Assembly: GCA_017852075.1 (NCBI GenBank)
Contig: JAFMLQ010000003.1
Location: 19,217-83,216 of the forward strand
Direction of reading: 5' to 3'
DNA length: 64,000 bases
From: Flavobacteriaceae bacterium
GTDB taxonomy: Bacteria; Bacteroidota; Bacteroidia; Flavobacteriales; Flavobacteriaceae
In this document: piece by piece, positions 28,005 through 38,061 of the stretch
Layout: each line of letters opens with the position of its first letter
Position numbering within the stretch: position 1 is the first letter of the stretch
Translations under genes and position numbers: made by a program
Notes under the pieces: generated by a model
What the model saw: only the letters and a program-made list of their open reading frames with translations
Told to the model about the DNA's origin: nothing
The model's database searches: none

Positions 28005-28709
28005 CTAGAGAAGGTAAAAAATCAATCCAACCTTAATAGGTGTCAATTCAATAGGTAATGCCTGTTCATTGACTCCATCTGACTTTAAAAAAGGAGTTAA
28101 CCGATAGGCCAAGTAAAAATTCCACGTATTAAATCCAAAACTTAAGTTTGCCGATGCACCAAAAGTATCGAGTTCATCTGAAAGGGCAATAACTTCAGAA
28201 TTTTGCTTTGCTTTTATACGATAATTCCATTGGAAAGTAATACCACCATATACTCTCCAAAATGCATAATCTGTAGGCGAAGAACCTCGCCATCGAAGTG
28301 TTAAAGGAAATTCAAGGGACTGCACAGAAATAAAAAAAGGATCAACAGGTGTTGAATTTAACTCAGGAAGGGAATATGAACCGACATCTAAAGGGATCAA
28401 ATTTGTCGTATATCTTTCAAAACCCATGCCCAATCCTATACCCGTTGCAAATCTGCCAGACGCAGATAAAGGAATATCTCGAACCACTCCCCATTGAAAA
28501 TGACGGGATAATCCTTGGGGCTTGAAACGCTCCTGATTACTCTCCAGAATCATAAAAGAAGCCCCCAAATAAATCTGATCTTCTCGATAAAACGCACGAT
28601 CGTCGGCTGCTACAGTTTCTTGAGCTTGAAGGCTGGTTAATACCAAAAGTCCTGCAAGCAGAGACCTGAGAAGTAAAGTGAATAGGTGCTTTTTTTCAAA
28701 GTCTTTCAT
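28005..28709 (-). CDS. PorT-like outer-membrane beta-barrel protein
   Basis: A 234-residue protein with a signal peptide (LLAGLLVLTSLQAQE). Alternating hydrophobic strands typical of a small barrel follow (QIYLGASFMIL, FATGIGLGMGFERY, FQWNYRIKA, NFYLAYRLTPFL) and it ends in an aromatic/aliphatic terminal strand. The length and context are consistent with PorT-like barrels often found beside exbBD clusters in flavobacteria. I cannot say whether it is the PorT required for T9SS. It is transcribed separately, downstream of the exbD terminator. Confidence 0.65.
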   Translation of the reverse strand: MKDFEKKHLFTLLLRSLLAGLLVLTSLQAQETVAADDRAFYREDQIYLGASFMILESNQERFKPQGLSRHFQWGVVRDIPLSASGRFATGIGLGMGFERYTTNLIPLDVGSYSLPELNSTPVDPFFISVQSLEFPLTLRWRGSSPTDYAFWRVYGGITFQWNYRIKAKQNSEVIALSDELDTFGASANLSFGFNTWNFYLAYRLTPFLKSDGVNEQALPIELTPIKVGLIFYLL

Positions 28710-28722
28710 ACCCTATGAAAGT

Positions 28723-28753
28723 AAAAAAAAAGTGCCTCTAGGAGGCACTTTTT
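28723..28753 (-). terminator. Rho-independent terminator of the exbB-exbD operon
   Basis: The perfect 9-bp stem AAGTGCCTC/GAGGCACTT with a 3-base loop is followed, on the minus strand, by eight or more T residues. It lies 21 bases after the last exbD stop and just before the PorT-like gene. The plus-strand side also has a shorter T run but no plus-strand gene to end. Confidence 0.85.
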
Positions 28754-28773
28754 ATTAGAAAACTATTTGAAAA

Positions 28774-29256
28774 TCAATTCAAGTTTTGTTTGTAATCTCC
28801 TACCCTTGTAGTATAATTAATTTTTAATGCACTTACTTTACGTAACTCCTGTTTGATATCTTGAATAAGACCCATCTTGGTGTCACTATCTACTTTCAAG
28901 GCTGTAGTCAAGACATTTTGCAATTCTTGACGTTTCGAAGCACGCTCTGCAAGAATAAATGCCCCAACCTCATCTACTGAAGCAAACTTATCGTTCAACT
29001 GTATTCTCGCACTGGTACCGTATTTATCCTGGTAACGTGTAGAGGGCTTTCCTGCATAGATGTACATTACACGATCTTTTTTGTCCAATTTTTGAACCTG
29101 ATCTGCAGCAGGAAGCTTGTTGACAACCATCAGTGTGCTGTCACGCATCACTGTGGCAACCATAAAGAAGAACAATAACATAAAAACAATATCGGGTAAA
29201 GAAGCCGTTGAAATCGCTGGTAAATCGCCTCCTTTTTTCTTTTTAAATTTTGACAT
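28774..29256 (-). CDS. exbD: ExbD/TolR family biopolymer transport protein (second copy)
   Basis: A 160-residue protein with a cytoplasmic start, one membrane helix (about 21-41, PDIVFMLLFFFMVATVM) and a periplasmic domain. The helix carries the proton-path Asp in SLPDIVF. ExbD/TolR proteins work with an ExbB/TolQ channel to turn proton flow into mechanical energy for TonB-dependent transport or envelope constriction. It is the last gene of the exbB-X-exbD-exbD operon, 10 bases after the first exbD. Confidence 0.9.
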   Translation of the reverse strand: MSKFKKKKGGDLPAISTASLPDIVFMLLFFFMVATVMRDSTLMVVNKLPAADQVQKLDKKDRVMYIYAGKPSTRYQDKYGTSARIQLNDKFASVDEVGAFILAERASKRQELQNVLTTALKVDSDTKMGLIQDIKQELRKVSALKINYTTRVGDYKQNLN

Positions 29257-29266
29257 GGTTCTAAGT

Positions 29267-29890
29267 TTAGTTTAGTTTAGTCGATTCTGCTTCGGATAAC
29301 TTCTGTGGATACATGGCTTTCACCTGATCCAGCTTTGGTTTCAATTCTTCAGCAGTCTCAGGACTGGTTCTAGGGTCATCATATTGCTTCTGAGCTTCTA
29401 CAAAATTCATTTGCAAATTTGGAAAAAGACGCTCAAACTCACGATTTCGCAAATCATTATAAGCTGCGACCAATTCATTTTGAACGGCAATATAAACTTT
29501 ATAGGAAGTCTCACGATCATTTTTTAATGAAATGATAGCCTTATCTGGATTATCAGAAGAGGCTTCGTCACGTGCTCCTTGACAATAATCACAAGCTTCG
29601 TCACCTACACCACCGCCATTGTCTAGAAAAGCAATCGCTAAAGACCGTAAGTCTGCTATATCAGCAAGTTCTTCTTCTACTAATAGTTGATCGTTTTTAC
29701 TAACCAATACAGTAAAGATATTTTTCTCTCTAATGATGGGTGGGTCAACTTGATCTTCCATTGGAGGTAACTTACGATTCAATCCGCTATCGGTTTCAAT
29801 CGTTGTCGTAACCAAGAAGAAAATGAGTAGTAGGAAAGCGATATCCGCCATGGAACCTGCATTTACCTCTGGTGCTGATCTTTTTGCCAT
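29267..29890 (-). CDS. exbD: ExbD/TolR family protein with periplasmic CxxC insertion
   Basis: A 207-residue ExbD-like protein, longer than usual. The membrane helix (about 14-30) has the proton-path Asp in GSMADIAFLLLIFFLV. The periplasmic domain holds an insertion with a CDYC motif (near residue 103) and a long charged helical tail (about 150-207). The Cys pair could form a disulphide or bind metal, and that role is unproven. It lies 3 bases after the upstream small membrane protein gene and 10 bases before the second exbD. Confidence 0.88.
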   Translation of the reverse strand: MAKRSAPEVNAGSMADIAFLLLIFFLVTTTIETDSGLNRKLPPMEDQVDPPIIREKNIFTVLVSKNDQLLVEEELADIADLRSLAIAFLDNGGGVGDEACDYCQGARDEASSDNPDKAIISLKNDRETSYKVYIAVQNELVAAYNDLRNREFERLFPNLQMNFVEAQKQYDDPRTSPETAEELKPKLDQVKAMYPQKLSEAESTKLN

Positions 29891-29893
29891 AAC

Positions 29894-30343
29894 TTATCGT
29901 TTAAGTAGTTTCTTCGCTCCAGAAAGAACCATAGACAGGATAGCTAATGCAGCTAAAATGTAAAACATTCTTAAACCTGTTCCTACCCAACGCGAACCTG
30001 CAGCGGATAAAACTTCACCATCTTTTAAAGGTGTTTCAACACCAGTAGATGCCGCATAAGCGATACCAACCACCACTAGAAAACATCCGATAAAGACTAT
30101 TGATTTTTTTAATTTCTGAGAGCTAGAAGCTAGATTTAACAAAGAAAAAACTATGGTTACAAGAACCGTAATGGCAAGTATCGCAATGGATAAAGAAACA
30201 AGTGGAGACACTGTTCCAAAATCACCAGCACTCGCCGCCATTTTAATTTCTTCGTCTCCTACTCCAATAATTCTGAATAAGAATACGACGCCTAGCAAAC
30301 CAAAAACAGCACTAATTATTTTTACAATTGTTTGAAGATTCAT
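29894..30343 (-). CDS. Conserved four-helix membrane protein in exbBD operon
   Basis: A 149-residue protein with four hydrophobic helices (about 7-27, 47-70, 83-98 and 125-143). It has no motif I recognise. It sits between exbB and the first exbD with gaps of only 23 and 3 bases, so it is very likely made with the energiser complex. I know of equivalent genes at this place in other flavobacteria but not of a function. It could be an accessory subunit of the proton channel. Confidence 0.7.
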   Translation of the reverse strand: MNLQTIVKIISAVFGLLGVVFLFRIIGVGDEEIKMAASAGDFGTVSPLVSLSIAILAITVLVTIVFSLLNLASSSQKLKKSIVFIGCFLVVVGIAYAASTGVETPLKDGEVLSAAGSRWVGTGLRMFYILAALAILSMVLSGAKKLLKR

Positions 30344-30366
30344 GTGAATTGCTGTTAAAGGGTTAA

Positions 30367-31128
30367 TTATTTCTTTTGTGCAACAAGGATGTCGATCAAG
30401 GTGATTGAAGCGTCTTCCATGTCGTTTACAATACTATCAATTTTTGCAACGATGTAATTGTAAAATATTTGGAGAATGATCGCAACGATCAAACCAAATA
30501 CGGTAGTTAGGAGTGCTACTTTAATACCCCCCGCTACAAGTGAAGGCTGCATATCTCCTGCTGCTTCAATTTTATCAAATGCCTGAATCATCCCGATTAC
30601 CGTTCCCATGAACCCAAGCATGGGTGCAAGTGCAATAAACAAGGAAATCCAAGAGACGTTTTTCTCTAATTGTCCCATTTGTACTCCTCCATAGGCTACA
30701 ACAGCTTTCTCTGCGCTTTCAACACCTTCATCCATTCGGTCTAAACCTTGATAGAAGATTGAGGCTACAGGTCCTTTTGTATTTCTACAATATTCTTTAG
30801 CTGCATCTACCCCACCAGACGAAAGTGCTTCTTCAACTCCTTCAGTCAGTTTTTTGGTATTGGTAGTGGCTAAGTTTAAAAAGATAATTCGTTCGATGGC
30901 GATCGCAAGACCTAAAATAAGACAAATCAATACGATTCCCATAAATCCAGGGCCTCCTTCAATAAAACGTTTTTTTAATTCTTGGGTGAATGAAGCTGAT
31001 TGTGCTGGAGCTTCTTCATCTTGAACGATAGATGATGCTACTGTAGTAGCTGTATTAGGTGTTGCAAAAGCTACGTTCGCGGTAGCCATAAAACCTAAAA
31101 AAGTAAGGGCAATAAATAGTTTTCTCAT
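30367..31128 (-). CDS. exbB: MotA/TolQ/ExbB proton channel family protein
   Basis: A 253-residue protein. A signal-peptide-like N-terminus and Gln/Ala-rich stretch is followed by three membrane helices (about 58-80, 160-182 and 200-225), the ExbB layout. Conserved elements are SWISLFIALAPMLGFMGTVIGMIQAF and KVALLTTVFGLIVAIILQIFYNYIV. It forms the pentameric channel for the two ExbD proteins downstream. It is the first gene of this operon and its 5' side faces tRNA-Ser. Confidence 0.92.
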   Translation of the reverse strand: MRKLFIALTFLGFMATANVAFATPNTATTVASSIVQDEEAPAQSASFTQELKKRFIEGGPGFMGIVLICLILGLAIAIERIIFLNLATTNTKKLTEGVEEALSSGGVDAAKEYCRNTKGPVASIFYQGLDRMDEGVESAEKAVVAYGGVQMGQLEKNVSWISLFIALAPMLGFMGTVIGMIQAFDKIEAAGDMQPSLVAGGIKVALLTTVFGLIVAIILQIFYNYIVAKIDSIVNDMEDASITLIDILVAQKK

Positions 31129-31202
31129 TTTAATTAATGTTTGTTCTTTTTTGATTAATTGCTGTTAAAGATAAAAAAAAATATATACGATATTAATTTT
31201 TG

Positions 31203-31292
31203 CAGAGAGGAAGGGATTCGAACCCTCGATTCCAATGCAATTGGAATACACACTTTCCAGGCGTGCGCCTTCGACCACTCGGCCACCTCTCT
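31203..31292 (-). tRNA. tRNA-Ser (anticodon GGA)
   Basis: Read on the minus strand, the 90-base gene begins AGAGAGGTGGCCGAGTGG and has a 7-bp acceptor stem (AGAGAGG/CCTCTCT). The anticodon loop is CTGGAAA, giving anticodon GGA, which reads UCC/UCU serine codons. The variable arm is long (TTCCAATTGCATTGGAA), as expected for serine. The T-loop is TTCGAAT and the discriminator base is G. The CCA end is not encoded. It lies between tatD and exbB on the same strand. Confidence 0.96.
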
Positions 31293-31356
31293 AAATCAAT
31301 GAATCAAATAAAGGGAAAAAAAATCTTTTTTTAAAAAGATTTAAGAATTTAATTTC

Positions 31357-32124
31357 TTAAAAATTAAAAAGTGTTCTAGCGTTCTGCGTTGTAATGGTGG
31401 CTATTTCAAACTCTGATTGCCCATAACACTCGGCTACTTTATTTAAAATCAAAGGTATATAAGAACTCTCATTTCGTTTTCCTCGGTAAGGGTTGGGTGC
31501 CAGATAAGGAGCATCTGTCTCTAATACAATAGCCTCCAAAGGCAATTCGTGTAAAAACTGATCTATTTTCCCATTTTTAAAAGTGACAACTCCACCAATT
31601 CCCAACTTAAAATTTAAATCAATCGCACGTTTGGCTTGGTTCAAATTTCCCGTAAAACAATGAAATATTCCAAAAAGTGTTTCTGATCGATGGGTCTCTA
31701 ATATTTCAAATACCTCATCAAAGGCTTCTCTACAATGAATCACTATAGGTAAATGGTATTGTTTTGCCCATTCGATCTGTTTAGAAAAAGCCTCTTGCTG
31801 TTGCTTTAAGTACGTTTGGTCCCAATATAAGTCTATTCCAATTTCTCCAATAGCACAAAAAGAGCGTTGCTTCAACTGAGCGGCGACCTTGTTCAGCTCT
31901 TCTTCAACATCTTGTTTTACGTGACAGGGATGTACTCCTGCCATCAGGTGTACCACCTCAGGATAGCTTTTTTCTAAAGCATACATACGCTCTGTATAGG
32001 TACTGTCTATCGCAGGAACAAAAAAGTGGGTGACTCCCGCTGCTGTTGCACGTTCCATCATCTCTGCTCGGTCCAAGTCAAATGCCTCTACATAAAGGTG
32101 TGTATGGGTATCAATGAGTTCCAT
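31357..32124 (-). CDS. tatD: TatD family metal-dependent hydrolase
   Basis: A 255-residue TIM-barrel hydrolase from the Met of MELIDTHTHLY. The ORF-track start 7 codons earlier overlaps a -7 promoter box. Metal ligands are the THTH pair at the start, the Glu of AIGEIGIDLYWD, the His of PIVIHCREA, the His of GIFHCFTGN and the Asp of ETDAPYLAP. TatD enzymes are 3'-5' exonucleases/DNases in DNA repair and quality control, and some act as D-aminoacyl-tRNA deacylases. Nothing is unusual about it. Confidence 0.94.
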   Translation of the reverse strand: MELIDTHTHLYVEAFDLDRAEMMERATAAGVTHFFVPAIDSTYTERMYALEKSYPEVVHLMAGVHPCHVKQDVEEELNKVAAQLKQRSFCAIGEIGIDLYWDQTYLKQQQEAFSKQIEWAKQYHLPIVIHCREAFDEVFEILETHRSETLFGIFHCFTGNLNQAKRAIDLNFKLGIGGVVTFKNGKIDQFLHELPLEAIVLETDAPYLAPNPYRGKRNESSYIPLILNKVAECYGQSEFEIATITTQNARTLFNF

Positions 32125-32142
32125 TTTCAAAAATTTCAGTGA

Positions 32143-32150
32143 CAAAGTTA
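32143..32150 (-). promoter_or_regulatory. -7 box (TAACTTTG) of tatD
   Basis: On the minus strand TAACTTTG fits TAnnTTTG 18 bases before the chosen tatD start. It overlaps the ORF-track start codon at 32145, which supports the shorter protein. Confidence 0.4.
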
Positions 32151-32206
32151 CTTAATGTACCAAAACCATTCTATTTTTCAATTGGAAGACTTACTTTTAT
32201 ACGTAG

Positions 32207-32614
32207 ATGAACTCTCGACCCTCTATTCGACTTCGAATTTCCAAAACCAAACACCTTTTGTGCAATGCTCAAATTAACGGAAAATCTGCAGTATTATTAG
32301 TCGATACAGGAGCTTCCAACAGTTGTATTCACAATGCACTTCAAGATCATTTTGAATTGCGAGTTAAAGGTGATCCTTTTGACGCAGCGGGAGCCAGCGA
32401 AGGAAAGATGCAAGCCGTAATGACTAGACCATCTAAAATTCAGCTTGGAAGAAGTTTTAAAGGAAAGCAGGGTTTCGTCTTACTCGATCTCAATCATGTA
32501 AACACTTCTCTGATCAGCCAAGGTGCCCACAAAATTGACGGAATCCTAGGGGCTGATTTTTTAAAAAAAAACAAGGCTGTGATTGACTACGCACAGCGGA
32601 AGTTATTGCTATAA
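32207..32614 (+). CDS. Retropepsin-like aspartic protease (clan AA)
   Basis: A 135-residue single-domain protein with the retropepsin active-site motif [13 protein letters not shown] (catalytic Asp about residue 33) and the second family motif [19 protein letters not shown] near the C-terminus. A protein of this size must dimerise to make a complete active site. There is no signal peptide, so it is cytoplasmic. The role of such stand-alone bacterial retropepsins is largely unknown. It is divergent from tatD, and its end overlaps the sucB end by 6 bases. Confidence 0.85.
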   Translation: MNSRPSIRLRISKTKHLLCNAQINGKSAVLLVDTGASNSCIHNALQDHFELRVKGDPFDAAGASEGKMQAVMTRPSKIQLGRSFKGKQGFVLLDLNHVNTSLISQGAHKIDGILGADFLKKNKAVIDYAQRKLLL

Positions 32615-33826
32615 TTCAAACGCCTTTTGGGGATTCCCATCCATCAAAAGTGTAATAGGATCTTCAAGTGCTTCCTTAATAGCAACTAGAAAACCTACGG
32701 ACTCACGTCCGTCAATAATTCGATGATCATACGATAATGCTAAATACATCATTGGACGGATTTCTACTTTTCCATCTACTGCTACAGGTCGTTGAATGAT
32801 GTTATGCATTCCGAGGATTCCTGACTGTGGAGGATTGATGATCGGGGTAGATAACATCGATCCAAAAACACCTCCATTGGAAATGGTGAAGGTTCCTCCA
32901 GTCATGTCATCAACCGTAATTTTTCCATCTCTTGCTTTTACTGCCAAACGCCCAATTTCTTGTTCGATTCCGGAAAAGGTTAAAAGTTCCGCATTTCGCA
33001 CCACTGGAACCATCAAACCTTTAGGTCCAGAAACAGCTACACTAATATCACAATAGTTATAGGCTATCTTATAATCGCCATCCATCATAGAATTGACATC
33101 GGGATAAAGCTGTAATGCACGGACAACCGCCTTGGTAAAAAAGCTCATAAAGCCCAATTTCACTTGGTGCTTTTCCAAGAAGGCATCTTTGTGTTCATTA
33201 CGCACTTTAAATACCGCTGACATATCCACCTCGTTAAAAGTTGTCAGCATAGCGGTTTCATTTTTGGCTGCTACCAGGCGTTCCGCAACACGTCTTCGCA
33301 ACATGGAAAGTTTTCCCCGCTCTTGACCGCGTTTGCCCCACTCTGGTTGTGTTCCCATGGAAGGAGTGGCTTTTACCGCATCATTTTTAGTAATCCGTCC
33401 ACCTCTCCCTGTAGCTTTTACTTGGCTTGGGTCAATTCCTTTTTCATCCATGATTTTTCGTGCTGCTGGAGAAGGAGTTTGTGCTGCATAGCTAGTTTCT
33501 ACTTTAGGAGCTTGAGGTGTGGATGAAACCGCAGGAGCTTTATCAACTGGGGAGGTTTGCTCTTTTACTTGGGCAGAAGCGGTGCCCTTCCCTTCAGTAT
33601 CAATCAAACAAACCACTGCTCCAACAGCTACCGCATCACCTTCTTCTGCTTTTAGGGTGATTATACCACTAACCTCAGCAGGAAGTTCAAGAGTAGCTTT
33701 ATCAGAATCTACTTCTGCTATCGCTTGATCTTTTTCCACATAATCCCCGTCGGCAACCAACCATTGGGCAATTTCAACTTCGGTAATGGATTCTCCCGGC
33801 GAGGGAACTTTCATTTCTAAAATCAT
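32609..33826 (-). CDS. sucB: 2-oxoglutarate dehydrogenase E2 (dihydrolipoyl succinyltransferase)
   Basis: A 405-residue E2 subunit. The N-terminal lipoyl domain carries the lipoylated Lys in [14 protein letters not shown] (about residue 43). An Ala/Pro/Gln-rich linker is followed by the peripheral-subunit-binding domain ([31 protein letters not shown]). The catalytic domain ends with [16 protein letters not shown]. It passes succinyl groups to CoA in the TCA cycle. It lies 17 bases after sucA in the same operon. E3 is not in the window. Confidence 0.96.
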   Translation of the reverse strand: MILEMKVPSPGESITEVEIAQWLVADGDYVEKDQAIAEVDSDKATLELPAEVSGIITLKAEEGDAVAVGAVVCLIDTEGKGTASAQVKEQTSPVDKAPAVSSTPQAPKVETSYAAQTPSPAARKIMDEKGIDPSQVKATGRGGRITKNDAVKATPSMGTQPEWGKRGQERGKLSMLRRRVAERLVAAKNETAMLTTFNEVDMSAVFKVRNEHKDAFLEKHQVKLGFMSFFTKAVVRALQLYPDVNSMMDGDYKIAYNYCDISVAVSGPKGLMVPVVRNAELLTFSGIEQEIGRLAVKARDGKITVDDMTGGTFTISNGGVFGSMLSTPIINPPQSGILGMHNIIQRPVAVDGKVEIRPMMYLALSYDHRIIDGRESVGFLVAIKEALEDPITLLMDGNPQKAFEL

Positions 33827-33843
33827 GTTCTGTTTTTTGGTTT

Positions 33844-36612
33844 TTATTTAAAATTGTCTTGCTTTGGATCAAAAACATACTCAATAACCTGTTGGTGGCG
33901 TCTTTGGAATCGCAATGCGCTTCCCGCTGCAGGAGCTCCATAATACCTTCTGGTGGCTGGTCTAAACCGCACAACTTTTGGCAAATGCAATAATAAAAAG
34001 CTCCAAGCCCCCATATTTCTGGGCTCTTCCTGTGCCCATACGATATCGGTTGCGTTGGGGTATGATTCTATTACAGACTCAATCTCTTTAACAGGCAACG
34101 GAAATAACTGTTCAAGTCGGATCAAGGCAACGTCCATTCTATTTTTTTCTTCTCGTGCTTTAACTAGATCGTAATAAAATTTTCCTGTACAAAAAACGAT
34201 TGTCTTTGTACTTTTCACATCCACTTGGGCATCATCAATGAGGGGTTGAAAACCTCCCTTTATAAATTCTGATTTTGAAGAAACTGCCAAAGGATGTCGC
34301 AACAAGCTTTTAGGTGTAAATACAATTAATGGCTTGCGATAATTCGTTTTCATTTGCCTACGAAGCAAATGGAACATATTGGCAGGTGTTGTACAGTTTG
34401 CAACAAACATATTGTCTTTCGCACAGAGTTGTAAATAACGTTCCATCCGTGCAGAAGAATGTTCTGCTCCCTGACCTTCGTAACCATGTGGGAGTAGTAA
34501 AACAATTCCGTTTTGGATTTTCCATTTGTCCTCTGCTGAAGAAAGATATTGGTCCAACATAATTTGTGCCCCATTAGAAAAATCTCCAAATTGGGCTTCC
34601 CATAGTGTAAGGGTATTGGGACTTGCCATGGCATATCCGTAGTCAAAGCCCAGAACACCGTATTCAGACAATAGTGAGTTGTATACACTGAAGTGCCCTT
34701 GTTTTGCTGGGTTTAAAGTATTGAGTAAGATGATTTCATTTTCAGAATTAACTGATTTAATCACAGCATGCCGATGAGAAAAAGTACCCCGTTCTACATC
34801 TTGTCCTGAAAGTCTCACATTATACCCTTCTTGCAAAAGTGTACCGTAGGCTAGTAGTTCACCCATAGCCCAGTCCAGTCGATCTCGATCGTAATACATG
34901 GCTTTACGATCCGCAATAAGACGTTCTATTTTGCGAAGAAAATTATCACTTTCAGGTAACTCTGTAATTCCTTTTGCGGTAAGGTCCAATAAGGCTTTCG
35001 ATACCGCAGTTTTGACTGGTTGTAACATTACCGTTTCGTCAACCCGCTTGAGCGACTTCCACTCATCCTGCATGAAAGGAGTAATGACAGTATTTTCTAA
35101 TTTCCTTGAGCCTTCTAAACTATCCTCAAGACTGGATTTGTATTCTTCCTCTAATACTTTGACATACTGGTCGTCAATCAATCCTGCTGTTTTGAGATCT
35201 TGCGCATAAATGTCTCGAGGATTGCTGTGTTTCGCAATAGCTTTGTACAGCTTCGGTTGTGTAAAACGTGGTTCATCTCCCTCGTTATGTCCATACTTTC
35301 GATACCCTAAAAGGTCTATAAAAACGTCCTGACCGAAACGCATACGAAAATCCAAAGCAAACAAAGTGGCGTGTACTACCGCTTCAGCATCGTCTGCATT
35401 GACATGTAATACTGGGGACAGAGTCACTTTTGCCACGTCCGTACAATAGGTGCTGGAGCGTGCGTCTAGGTAATTGGTAGTAAATCCAATTTGATTGTTG
35501 ACTACAATATGAATGGTTCCTCCTGTGGAATACCCTTTTAATTTAGCCATTTGTACAATTTCGTAGGGAAGTCCCTGTCCTGCAATGGCCGCATCGCCGT
35601 GTACAATGATTGGAAGCACCTTATTGGTATTTCCCTTAAATTTATTTTCTAATTTGGCACGGGTGATCCCTTCAACAACCGCTCCAACAGTTTCCAAATG
35701 CGAAGGGTTTGGAGCGATGTTCATATTGATTTGTTTCCCTGTATCGGTAACACGTTGCGAGGTCCAACCCAAATGGTATTTTACGTCGCCGTCAAAAACC
35801 ACTTCTTCATAGTCTTTCCCATCAAACTCATTAAAGATATCTTGCGTGGACTTTCCGAAGATATTGGCCAAGGTGTTTAAACGTCCTCTGTGTGCCATAC
35901 CCATAACAAACTCTTCGACTCCCTGATTTGCAGCAGATTCAATTACCGCATCTAAAGCTGGGATCAAGGATTCTCCTCCTTCTAGTGAAAAGCGTTTTTG
36001 GCCAACGTATTTGGTATGTAAAAAGCTTTCAAAGCTTACCGCTTGATTGAGCTTTTTAAGAATGTGTTTTTTCTGTGTTTCTGAAAAATGGGGGTGGTTG
36101 TCATTGACATTTAATCGCTTTTGAATCCAATTTACCTTTTCTGGATTTCGAATATACATATACTCGATTCCTATAGAATCACAATAAATACGTTTTAAAT
36201 GTTCAATTATCACCTGCAGCGAACTAGGTCCTATTCCCATAATTTCTCCTGCATTGAAAACCGTGGCTAAATCGGCTTGGCTTAAACCAAAGTTTTCTAT
36301 ATCTAATGTCGGAGAGTACTTTCTTCGCTCACGAACAGGGTTCGTTTTGGTAAATAGATGTCCCCTAGATCGGTAAGCGTCAATTAATTTTACCACGCGA
36401 AATTCTTTTTGCAACTGTTCTGGAACTTCTGTTTCTGGCGACGCTATAACAGTTACTGCCTCGGTCACTCCGTTGCTTTCCAAACCGAAATCAAAACCTT
36501 GAAAAAAAGCCCTCCAACTGGGCTCTACATTGTCTGGATGCTGTAAATATTGATCGTATAGTTCAGCAAAATAGCCTGTATGGGCGGCATTTAGAAACGA
36601 ATAATTATCCAT
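33844..36612 (-). CDS. sucA: 2-oxoglutarate dehydrogenase E1
   Basis: A 922-residue thiamine-diphosphate enzyme that decarboxylates 2-oxoglutarate. The N-terminal SucA helix region ([28 protein letters not shown]) is followed by the catalytic core with [20 protein letters not shown] and the pyrimidine-binding Glu domain ([12 protein letters not shown]). The C-terminal domain contains [21 protein letters not shown]. The length is normal. It is the first gene of the sucA-sucB operon. Confidence 0.97.
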   Translation of the reverse strand: MDNYSFLNAAHTGYFAELYDQYLQHPDNVEPSWRAFFQGFDFGLESNGVTEAVTVIASPETEVPEQLQKEFRVVKLIDAYRSRGHLFTKTNPVRERRKYSPTLDIENFGLSQADLATVFNAGEIMGIGPSSLQVIIEHLKRIYCDSIGIEYMYIRNPEKVNWIQKRLNVNDNHPHFSETQKKHILKKLNQAVSFESFLHTKYVGQKRFSLEGGESLIPALDAVIESAANQGVEEFVMGMAHRGRLNTLANIFGKSTQDIFNEFDGKDYEEVVFDGDVKYHLGWTSQRVTDTGKQINMNIAPNPSHLETVGAVVEGITRAKLENKFKGNTNKVLPIIVHGDAAIAGQGLPYEIVQMAKLKGYSTGGTIHIVVNNQIGFTTNYLDARSSTYCTDVAKVTLSPVLHVNADDAEAVVHATLFALDFRMRFGQDVFIDLLGYRKYGHNEGDEPRFTQPKLYKAIAKHSNPRDIYAQDLKTAGLIDDQYVKVLEEEYKSSLEDSLEGSRKLENTVITPFMQDEWKSLKRVDETVMLQPVKTAVSKALLDLTAKGITELPESDNFLRKIERLIADRKAMYYDRDRLDWAMGELLAYGTLLQEGYNVRLSGQDVERGTFSHRHAVIKSVNSENEIILLNTLNPAKQGHFSVYNSLLSEYGVLGFDYGYAMASPNTLTLWEAQFGDFSNGAQIMLDQYLSSAEDKWKIQNGIVLLLPHGYEGQGAEHSSARMERYLQLCAKDNMFVANCTTPANMFHLLRRQMKTNYRKPLIVFTPKSLLRHPLAVSSKSEFIKGGFQPLIDDAQVDVKSTKTIVFCTGKFYYDLVKAREEKNRMDVALIRLEQLFPLPVKEIESVIESYPNATDIVWAQEEPRNMGAWSFLLLHLPKVVRFRPATRRYYGAPAAGSALRFQRRHQQVIEYVFDPKQDNFK

Positions 36613-36752
36613 GTAGTCAAATCAGTACAAAAATCTCAACTTCAAAATTACAACTTTTGCCTTAAGTGTCTTGCAAATTGTCGAAAAATAGTGCCTTTTG
36701 TTAGACGAATTTAATTTTTAGAAAGAAAATGAAATCGTGGACAACTTTTTTG

Positions 36753-36767
36753 AAAAAGCAGCTTTTT
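36753..36767. repeat. Perfect inverted repeat upstream of umuC
   Basis: AAAAAGC-A-GCTTTTT is a perfect 7-bp inverted repeat with a 1-base centre, 30 bases before the umuC start. It overlaps a second near-palindrome (CTTTTT-TG-AAAAAG, 36745-36758). The position suits an operator for damage-induced control, but it could also be chance in AT-rich DNA. The rest of the 184-base gap between sucA and umuC shows nothing clear. Confidence 0.35.
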
Positions 36768-36796
36768 AAAAGAGAACATTTTAATACCTTCTCCCC

Positions 36797-38056
36797 ATGT
36801 TTGCACTGGTAGATTGTAACAATTTTTACGCGTCTTGTGAGCGTGTTTTTCAACCGCAATGGGAAGGGAAACCTATCGTGATTCTTTCCAACAACGACGG
36901 TTGTGTGATCGCGCGCAGTAACGAAGCCAAAACCTTGGGAATTCCGATGGGTGCTCCCGCTTTTCAATATCGAGATCAGTTTAAACGTCAAGGGATTAAA
37001 GTCTTTTCCTCCAACTATCCCCTTTATGGGGATATGAGCCGCCGGGTGATGTCCCTCCTAAAACAATACACACCCAATATTGAAATTTACAGTATCGATG
37101 AAGCCTTTTTATATTTCAAAGGCTTTGACCTCTTTGACTTGGAGGAAGAGGGAAAAAAAATGCGCAAACAGGTGCGTCAGTGGACAGGTATTCCTGTTTC
37201 AGTAGGAATGGCACCTAGTAAAGCTTTAGCAAAAATCGCCAATAAGATTGCCAAAAAATTTAGTTCCAGGACAGGAGGCGTATATTGTATTGACACGGAA
37301 GACAAGCGTATTAAAGCCCTAAAATGGACTCCTATTGGAGATGTGTGGGGCGTGGGGCGGCAACATCGCCAGCGTCTTGAGAACATAGGTGTTGAAAATG
37401 CCTGGCAATTTACCTTACTCCCTGATGAATGGATTCGAAAGCATATGAGCGTCCTAGGACTTCGCTTGAAAAAAGATTTACAAGGCCTACCCTTTATTCA
37501 AATAGAGGAAATTCAACCTCCAAAAAAAGGCATTGCTACCACGCGTAGTTTTGAAGGTACCCTCAACACATTTTCAGATTTGGAAGAGCGCATATCCACC
37601 TTTGCCAGTAGCTGTGCGGAAAAAATGCGGAAGCAACAAAGCAGTTGCAACGCACTTTTGGTTTTTGTTCGCAGCGATCCTCACAAAAAAGGAAGTCTGC
37701 CCTACCGAAACAGCTGTGTACTTCCCTTACCCTATGCGACGAACTCCAGCATTACCCTCAGTAAGTACGCCGTTTTAGGGCTACAGAAAATTTTTAAAGA
37801 AGGGATTGCCTACAAAAAAGCGGGAGTCATGATTATGGGATTAGTCCCTACGGTAAAACGTCAGTTGAGTCTTTTTGACAACAACAACACAAAGCATGTG
37901 GCTCTGATGCAAAGTTTGGATCAAATCCACAAACGCTTTGGTCCTTATCAGATTAAACTGGCAAATCAGGACTTAAACCGCACTTGGAAAATGAAACAGG
38001 AACACCTTTCCAAACGCTTTACCACAGAACTCAAAGAAGTAATTATCGTAAAATAG
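36797..38056 (+). CDS. umuC: Y-family DNA polymerase V subunit UmuC
   Basis: A 419-residue translesion polymerase. Catalytic acidic residues are the Asp of MFALVDCNNFYASCE (residue 6) and the pair in IYSIDEAFLYF (Asp101-Glu102). A helix-hairpin-helix region (VWGVGRQHRQRLENIG) and the little-finger domain follow. The sequence RQLSLFD near the C-terminus is a sliding-clamp-binding motif. It copies past DNA damage at the cost of mutations. Here umuC precedes umuD, the reverse of the E. coli order, with 5 bases between them. Confidence 0.95.
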   Translation: MFALVDCNNFYASCERVFQPQWEGKPIVILSNNDGCVIARSNEAKTLGIPMGAPAFQYRDQFKRQGIKVFSSNYPLYGDMSRRVMSLLKQYTPNIEIYSIDEAFLYFKGFDLFDLEEEGKKMRKQVRQWTGIPVSVGMAPSKALAKIANKIAKKFSSRTGGVYCIDTEDKRIKALKWTPIGDVWGVGRQHRQRLENIGVENAWQFTLLPDEWIRKHMSVLGLRLKKDLQGLPFIQIEEIQPPKKGIATTRSFEGTLNTFSDLEERISTFASSCAEKMRKQQSSCNALLVFVRSDPHKKGSLPYRNSCVLPLPYATNSSITLSKYAVLGLQKIFKEGIAYKKAGVMIMGLVPTVKRQLSLFDNNNTKHVALMQSLDQIHKRFGPYQIKLANQDLNRTWKMKQEHLSKRFTTELKEVIIVK

Positions 38057-38061
38057 GCCCA

